6,486 nt of DNA from JAYRWN01 sp041917975 (GTDB lineage Bacteria; Bacteroidota; Bacteroidia; Chitinophagales; Saprospiraceae): contig JAYRWN010000157.1 of the NCBI GenBank assembly GCA_041917975.1, positions 1 through 6,486 on the forward strand, read 5' to 3'. The notes below the pieces were generated by a model. The model searched no databases and had not been told where the DNA came from. It saw only the letters and a list, made by a program, of their open reading frames with translations. Of the stretch, positions 1-3,820 are shown in pieces. The position numbers were made by a program, and so were the translations under genes. The number at the start of each line of letters is the position of its first letter. Position 1 is the first letter of the stretch.

Positions 1-213
1 AATGAGTAATCTACCAATAACCAGACCATCGCCACCATTGTTTCCAGGTCCACAATAGATACAAACAGGGCGGTTTATGTCTGAAAAATGATGACAAAAC
101 CAGTTAGTGAAAACAGTACCCGCTCTTTCCATAAGTGCTTCAGAGGATATGCCTTGGATGAGTATGGTTTGTTCATCTAAGCTTTTAACTTGTTTATTTG
201 TTAGTATTTTCAT
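1..213 (-). CDS. nnr: NAD(P)H-hydrate epimerase domain (YjeF_N), N-terminal part, truncated by window edge
   Basis: Reading the minus strand from the ATG at 213-211 gives 71 codons without a stop, in frame to base 1. The start MKILTNKQVKSLDEQTI and the following residues ISSEALMERAG (about 22-32) match the opening helices of the YjeF_N fold. The glycine-rich loop GPGNNGGDG (residues 55-63) is the family's hallmark nucleotide-binding motif. This family epimerises the R form of hydrated NAD(P)H (NADHX/NADPHX), a damage product, to the S form so that a dehydratase can restore NAD(P)H; it acts in the cytoplasm. In most bacteria, including Bacteroidota, the domain is fused to a C-terminal ADP/ATP-dependent dehydratase domain. 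That half would lie left of the window, so bifunctionality is inferred and not seen. The gene is transcribed away from the T9SS-type operon, and nothing links their functions. Confidence 0.9.
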   Translation of the reverse strand, partial: MKILTNKQVKSLDEQTILIQGISSEALMERAGTVFTNWFCHHFSDINRPVCIYCGPGNNGGDGLVIGRLLI

Positions 214-378
214 AACTATGGAATACTTTTATCATGGCTATACATTCCTAAATCCCAAGAAATATAGGTGATAGATACTAAACAGGGCAGAAAAATCATT
301 ATAACTATGAAAAAATGTTGTTTTATTGTATTACATTTATAATTAAATTTTTAATCTTTGTAAATCAAATCTTTAAGC
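214..378. promoter_or_regulatory. Divergent intergenic region with weak promoter-like elements
   Basis: This 165-base, strongly AT-rich spacer separates two divergent genes, so it should hold both promoters. For the rightward operon, AATCTTTG at 353-360 differs by one base from the Bacteroidota -7 element TAnnTTTG. It lies 18 bases before the proposed TTG start, but I find no TTTG -33 element at the usual 19-20 base spacing. For the leftward gene, the minus strand reads TATATTTC at 266-259, also one mismatch from TAnnTTTG, again without a convincing -33 partner. A nine-base string ATAACTATG occurs at 212-220 and again at 301-309. No terminator hairpin, tRNA or riboswitch is visible. The function as a promoter region follows from gene orientation; the specific boxes are weak guesses. 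Confidence 0.35.
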
Positions 379-1386
379 TTGAGATTGTCATTTACCTTCC
401 TCATCCTGCTCGTCTTAGGCCTTTGTGTTGAGCTCCATGGGCAAGACTTGCATTATTCGCAATTTTTTGCTGCTCCAATGGATGTAAACCCTGGACTAAC
501 CGGGATTTATAACGGGGACCTGCGTTTTAGTGGGAACTATCGGGCTCAATGGCACAGTGTTCCGGTAAATTACACCACCTTTACAGGGGCTGTAGACAAA
601 AAGTTTCTTCGTTACAATCGCCGGGACTTTTTCTCTGCAGGGTTATTGTTTAACTATGACCAGGCTGGTGATAGCAAGTTGAGAATGGGCCAACTTGGGT
701 TAGCTGGTTCTTATACTTTTGAATTAAAAACCAATAATTTTTTAAGCATAGGCTTGCAGACTGTATTTTCTCAGCGTGGCTTCTCGATGACTGATCTAAC
801 CTTTGATAACCAATATGATGGCAGCCGTTTTGATCCACGGCTAGAGCATGGAGAAAGTTTTAACCGAACCAGCCGATTTATTTTTGATATCAATGCTGGA
901 GTGAACTATCGCTGGCAAAAATCGTCCCGCACCAAAATTGATCTGGGAGTGGGGTTGTTTCATATCAACAATCCGCGGATTGCATTTTATGAAGGAGACA
1001 ATTATAAAATGCCTTTACGACTATCCTTGCAGGCTCTAGGTAGTTTTAGGACCGGGAAATTCTTAGATGTTTTATTGAGAGGCTTCTATCAGGACCATGG
1101 TCCATTTAACGAGACCGTGCTTGGAGTGGCTGGATTACTGCACATTAGTGAAAAGAAAGGCCGAGAACTTGGATTGGAGTTAGGGGTTAACTTCCGCCTT
1201 AAAGATGCCTGGATTCCTATGGTTCGTTTTCACGGACGGAGCTGGGAAGCGGGTGTAAGTTATGATTATAACCATTCACCTTTCCGGGTGGCGACTCTGA
1301 AAAGGGGAGGGCCTGAATTTTCCTTTATTTATATACTTTCTAAAGTTAAACCTTTGAATAAATATAAGGTCTGTCCAATTTATTGA
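379..1386 (+). CDS. PorP/SprF family type IX secretion system outer-membrane protein
   Basis: A 335-residue protein, close to the usual length of the PorP/SprF family. Residues 1-21 form a signal peptide (basic MR, then a leucine-rich core, cleavage probably after LHG). The mature start QDLHYSQFFAAPMDVNPGLTG (22-42) and the stretch GNYRAQWHSVPVNYTTFTGAVD (52-73) are family hallmarks. The C-terminal region shows alternating strands and ends in KYKVCPIY, the typical closing motif. Members are outer-membrane beta-barrels: PorP is needed for T9SS secretion in Porphyromonas, and SprF for export of the adhesin SprB in Flavobacterium. Paralogues usually sit beside a large secreted protein, as here, so this copy is probably dedicated to the third gene of the unit. 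No ATG is available: the frame opens after TAA at 361-363, and the first in-frame ATG (residue 33) would delete the signal peptide. TTG at 379 is therefore chosen. ATC at 364, giving MKSLSLRLSF, is a less usual alternative. The family call is secure; the start is not. Confidence 0.93.
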   Translation: MRLSFTFLILLVLGLCVELHGQDLHYSQFFAAPMDVNPGLTGIYNGDLRFSGNYRAQWHSVPVNYTTFTGAVDKKFLRYNRRDFFSAGLLFNYDQAGDSKLRMGQLGLAGSYTFELKTNNFLSIGLQTVFSQRGFSMTDLTFDNQYDGSRFDPRLEHGESFNRTSRFIFDINAGVNYRWQKSSRTKIDLGVGLFHINNPRIAFYEGDNYKMPLRLSLQALGSFRTGKFLDVLLRGFYQDHGPFNETVLGVAGLLHISEKKGRELGLELGVNFRLKDAWIPMVRFHGRSWEAGVSYDYNHSPFRVATLKRGGPEFSFIYILSKVKPLNKYKVCPIY

Positions 1387-1388
1387 TG
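1384..1388 (+). promoter_or_regulatory. TGATG stop/start overlap (translational coupling)
   Basis: The TGA stop of the PorP/SprF gene (1384-1386) shares its A with an ATG (1386-1388) that opens the next frame. No Shine-Dalgarno motif precedes it. Such one-base overlaps normally let the terminating ribosome re-initiate, keeping the two products in step. A second in-frame ATG at 1392 would avoid the overlap by a few bases. Confidence 0.7.
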
Positions 1389-3818
1389 CTTATGAAATCA
1401 GCACAATTGAATAAAATACTTACCCTTGGGTTGGTGCTATTAGCCCAAATAGGAATGTCACAATCCAAAAAAGCGTATATCAAGTTCGCTGATGAAGCTT
1501 TTGGCAGCAAGGATTATCAATCAGCTATGACTTTTTACGAGGAAGCTCTCCAGTTTGATTCTTCCAATCTGGCCGTGGCCTACCAGGCTGCTGAAAGCGC
1601 CAGGTTGTTTAATGCTTATTCGAAAGCTGAAAATCTTTACAGTTATGTAGCCCTAAATCAAAAAAACAGGGAATATCCCAAAGTGTATTTTTGGATAGCT
1701 GATGTACAGCAGAGACAGGGTAAATATGATCAGAGTTTAGAAAGTTACAAGCTCTATCTTTCTGAAAATGAGATGCCTGGAGATTGGTTTACTGAAAAAT
1801 CGCGCAAAGAAATATTAGCGGTGGAGTGGGCAAAAAGTCTTACTCAGCAAGATCGTGCGGATGTGGAAATAGAACATTTGGGAACGGATATTAATACGCC
1901 TTACTCTGAATTCGGAGCTTTAAAAATCAATGATACCTTATGGTATTCTTCTTTGCGCTTTGAAACCGTCGTTGATAAAAATAAACCACCGGTTATTTTT
2001 TCGAGGTTATTAAAACAATCAGGCGATTCTACCTCAGTGTTTGCTTCCTTGCCTGCTTTGCCACAAATGGAAGCGCATGTAGCTATCAATAGCAAAAAAG
2101 ATCGCTTTTATTACACGGTATGTCAATATATCAATGCATCGGATATTCGGTGTAAACTCTATTATCGGAGTTTAAATAATGGTGTTTGGAGCGAACCAAT
2201 GCCCCTTCCTGATTATATAAACCTGGATACGGCTACAGCGACCCAACCTACCTTGGGTATAGATCCGATTACACAAAATGAAATACTGTATTTCACCTCA
2301 GATCGAGATGGGGGCAAAGGTGGACTGGATATTTGGGCCAGCATGATTGAGAAAGATGGATCATTCCAGAATCCTGTTAACCTAACCGAAATCAATACAT
2401 TTTATGACGAGATTACTCCCTTTTATCACCGCCCTACCGGAACATTATATTTTAGTTCAAATGGTCAGCGTGGTTTTGGCGGTTTTGATGTTTACAAAAG
2501 TAATCGTTATTCGGGAGGATGGGGTAAAATCGAACACTTAGGTAGCGAAATAAATACAAGTTATAACGACATTTATTTCAGTCTCTCTGATGACAAAAAA
2601 GAAGGTTACCTTTCTTCTAATCGCACCGGATCATTTTTTCTGGAGGAAAGTATTGAAGCATGCTGTTATGATATTTATAAAGCTAAATTTAATGTACTTG
2701 ACATAAAACTATTGGCCTCAACATTCGATGCCATCAGCCGCGAGCCATTAATTGGCGCCAAGGTCATATTATATAACCTAACCGACCCTGGGGCAGACCC
2801 AGTTATTATTGAGAATTTTCAAGGTAATGATTTTACTTTTCCCCTTGAGTCAGACCATGAATATGCCGTAGTTGCCCATAAAGATGGTTTTACACGTGAT
2901 TCCGTATTATTTAATACCATTGGTATTTTTCAAAATCAGGACATCAGAAAAAACTTGTTCTTGAAGTCCGAGAAATTAGATCTGGACGTATCGACTTTTG
3001 ATGCTTTGAAACAATTACCACTTAATGGAGTGGCGGTAACGTTGATTGATTTGAGTGACCCAACTGTGGAACCAATAATTGTGACTAATGATGATAACAA
3101 TCAGTTCCATTTTCCGTTGTTGCGCGGAAAAAAATATATGATTGTTGCTTCTAAAAAAGGTTATGAACCGGCAAGTTTAGAGCTGGATACCAAGGATTTT
3201 GAAAATGTAAATACCATTGTACGTAAATTATATCTCAAAATTGGAAGTTTGGAATCCTTCTTGCCTTTGATTCTTTTCTTCGAGAACGATTACCCTGATC
3301 CAAAATCGACCTCCAAGACCACGTCTTCAAGTTATTCTGATTTATACGAAACATATTATCAAGCTAAAGCTCAATATGTACAGATCTATTCTCAAGGAGG
3401 GGATATTACCGCTGATATACAAACAGAATATGATCGATTCTTTGAAAATCGCTTGAAAGTTGGTTATGACGATTTAAATAAATTCTTAGAACAGCTTTTG
3501 TTGAACCTGCAAAATGGGGAGAATATTGAGATTTCTCTAAAAGGGTACACCAGCCCACGTTCTTCAGCGGGATATAATCTTGCATTAGGCCAACGTCGGG
3601 TAGTCAATGTTCGCAATGAAATAGATCGGTTCCAAAATGGTGTTCTAAAATCATATATGGCCTCTGGTCAATTCAAAATAGAAGAAAAGTCTTTTGGAGA
3701 AACAACCTCGCCTAAAGACGTTAGTGATAGAATTAATGATCCACGCATGTCTATCTACAGCATACCGGCTGCTCAAGAAAGAAGGGTAGAGATTGTACAG
3801 ATAAAACGAAATAAATAA
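1386..3818 (+). CDS. PorE-like TPR/PD40/carboxypeptidase-regulatory-like/OmpA periplasmic protein
   Basis: An 810-residue protein from ATG 1386; the upstream TTG at 1383 and the ATG at 1392 are other possible starts. Numbering is from 1386. Residues 1-25 are a signal peptide (KSAQLNK, then a leucine-rich core, cleavage near GMS/QS). TPR-like helices cover about 28-130. A PD40 propeller follows at about 160-435, with blade motifs LYFTSDRDGGKGGLDIW (301-317) and LYFSSNGQRGFGGFDVY (354-370) and a third ending CCYDIY (426-431). Two tandem carboxypeptidase-regulatory-like domains lie at about 437-527 and 531-618. The OmpA C-terminal domain spans about 625-809, with FFENDYPDP, GYTSPRSSAGYNLALGQRR (720-738) and RRVEI (799-803). 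TPR, propeller, CRD and OmpA is the architecture of Porphyromonas PorE, a T9SS component tied to peptidoglycan. Unlike PorE, there is no lipobox cysteine, so a soluble periplasmic protein is expected. The usual OmpA Asp in GxTD is Ser here. It is translationally coupled to both neighbours and probably links the PorP/SprF partner to the cell wall; that role is inferred. Confidence 0.92.
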   Translation: MLMKSAQLNKILTLGLVLLAQIGMSQSKKAYIKFADEAFGSKDYQSAMTFYEEALQFDSSNLAVAYQAAESARLFNAYSKAENLYSYVALNQKNREYPKVYFWIADVQQRQGKYDQSLESYKLYLSENEMPGDWFTEKSRKEILAVEWAKSLTQQDRADVEIEHLGTDINTPYSEFGALKINDTLWYSSLRFETVVDKNKPPVIFSRLLKQSGDSTSVFASLPALPQMEAHVAINSKKDRFYYTVCQYINASDIRCKLYYRSLNNGVWSEPMPLPDYINLDTATATQPTLGIDPITQNEILYFTSDRDGGKGGLDIWASMIEKDGSFQNPVNLTEINTFYDEITPFYHRPTGTLYFSSNGQRGFGGFDVYKSNRYSGGWGKIEHLGSEINTSYNDIYFSLSDDKKEGYLSSNRTGSFFLEESIEACCYDIYKAKFNVLDIKLLASTFDAISREPLIGAKVILYNLTDPGADPVIIENFQGNDFTFPLESDHEYAVVAHKDGFTRDSVLFNTIGIFQNQDIRKNLFLKSEKLDLDVSTFDALKQLPLNGVAVTLIDLSDPTVEPIIVTNDDNNQFHFPLLRGKKYMIVASKKGYEPASLELDTKDFENVNTIVRKLYLKIGSLESFLPLILFFENDYPDPKSTSKTTSSSYSDLYETYYQAKAQYVQIYSQGGDITADIQTEYDRFFENRLKVGYDDLNKFLEQLLLNLQNGENIEISLKGYTSPRSSAGYNLALGQRRVVNVRNEIDRFQNGVLKSYMASGQFKIEEKSFGETTSPKDVSDRINDPRMSIYSIPAAQERRVEIVQIKRNK
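2694..3239 (+). repeat. Two tandem carboxypeptidase-regulatory-like domain repeats within the PorE-like gene
   Basis: The encoded protein contains two consecutive copies of about 90 residues. Copy 1 (2694-2966) has STFDAISREPLIGAKVILYN, then a DPGADPVII segment, DFTFPLESDHEYAVVAHKDG, and ends KNLFLK. Copy 2 (2976-3239) has STFDALKQLPLNGVAVTLID, DPTVEPIIV, QFHFPLLRGKKYMIVASKKG, and ends RKLYLK. The same landmarks recur in the same order: STFDA, a DP..(D/E)PII pair, FPL, a (Y)x(V)(V/A) strand followed by K(D/K)G(F/Y), and a final K(N/L)(L)(F/Y)LK. The DNA of the copies has diverged, so this is an old domain duplication and not a recent or recombining repeat. Such Ig-like beta-sandwich modules often serve as rigid spacers. 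Confidence 0.75.
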
Positions 3819-3820
3819 TG
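3816..3820 (+). promoter_or_regulatory. TAATG stop/start overlap (translational coupling)
   Basis: The TAA stop of the PorE-like gene (3816-3818) shares its final A with an ATG (3818-3820) that is in frame with the giant downstream gene. The leader before it is A-rich and lacks a Shine-Dalgarno motif. This repeats the arrangement at the previous junction. A second in-frame ATG at 3842 gives a more compact signal peptide and could be the true start. Confidence 0.6.

Noticed and set aside
212..309. Direct repeat ATAACTATG at 212-220 and 301-309 as an operator pair
   Set aside because: Nine bases in AT-rich DNA, one copy overlapping the start of the epimerase gene. It is not palindromic, and chance occurrence is plausible.
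307..342. Short ATG frame MKKCCFIVLHL in the intergenic region as a leader peptide gene
   Set aside because: Only 11 codons, no RBS, and no attenuator-like hairpin or codon run follows. It is kept only as a note on the start problem of the PorP/SprF gene.
379..441. Lipobox in the PorP/SprF signal peptide (LGLC)
   Set aside because: The residue before Cys is Leu, where Gly, Ala or Ser is required, and the family is a beta-barrel with an ordinary signal peptide.
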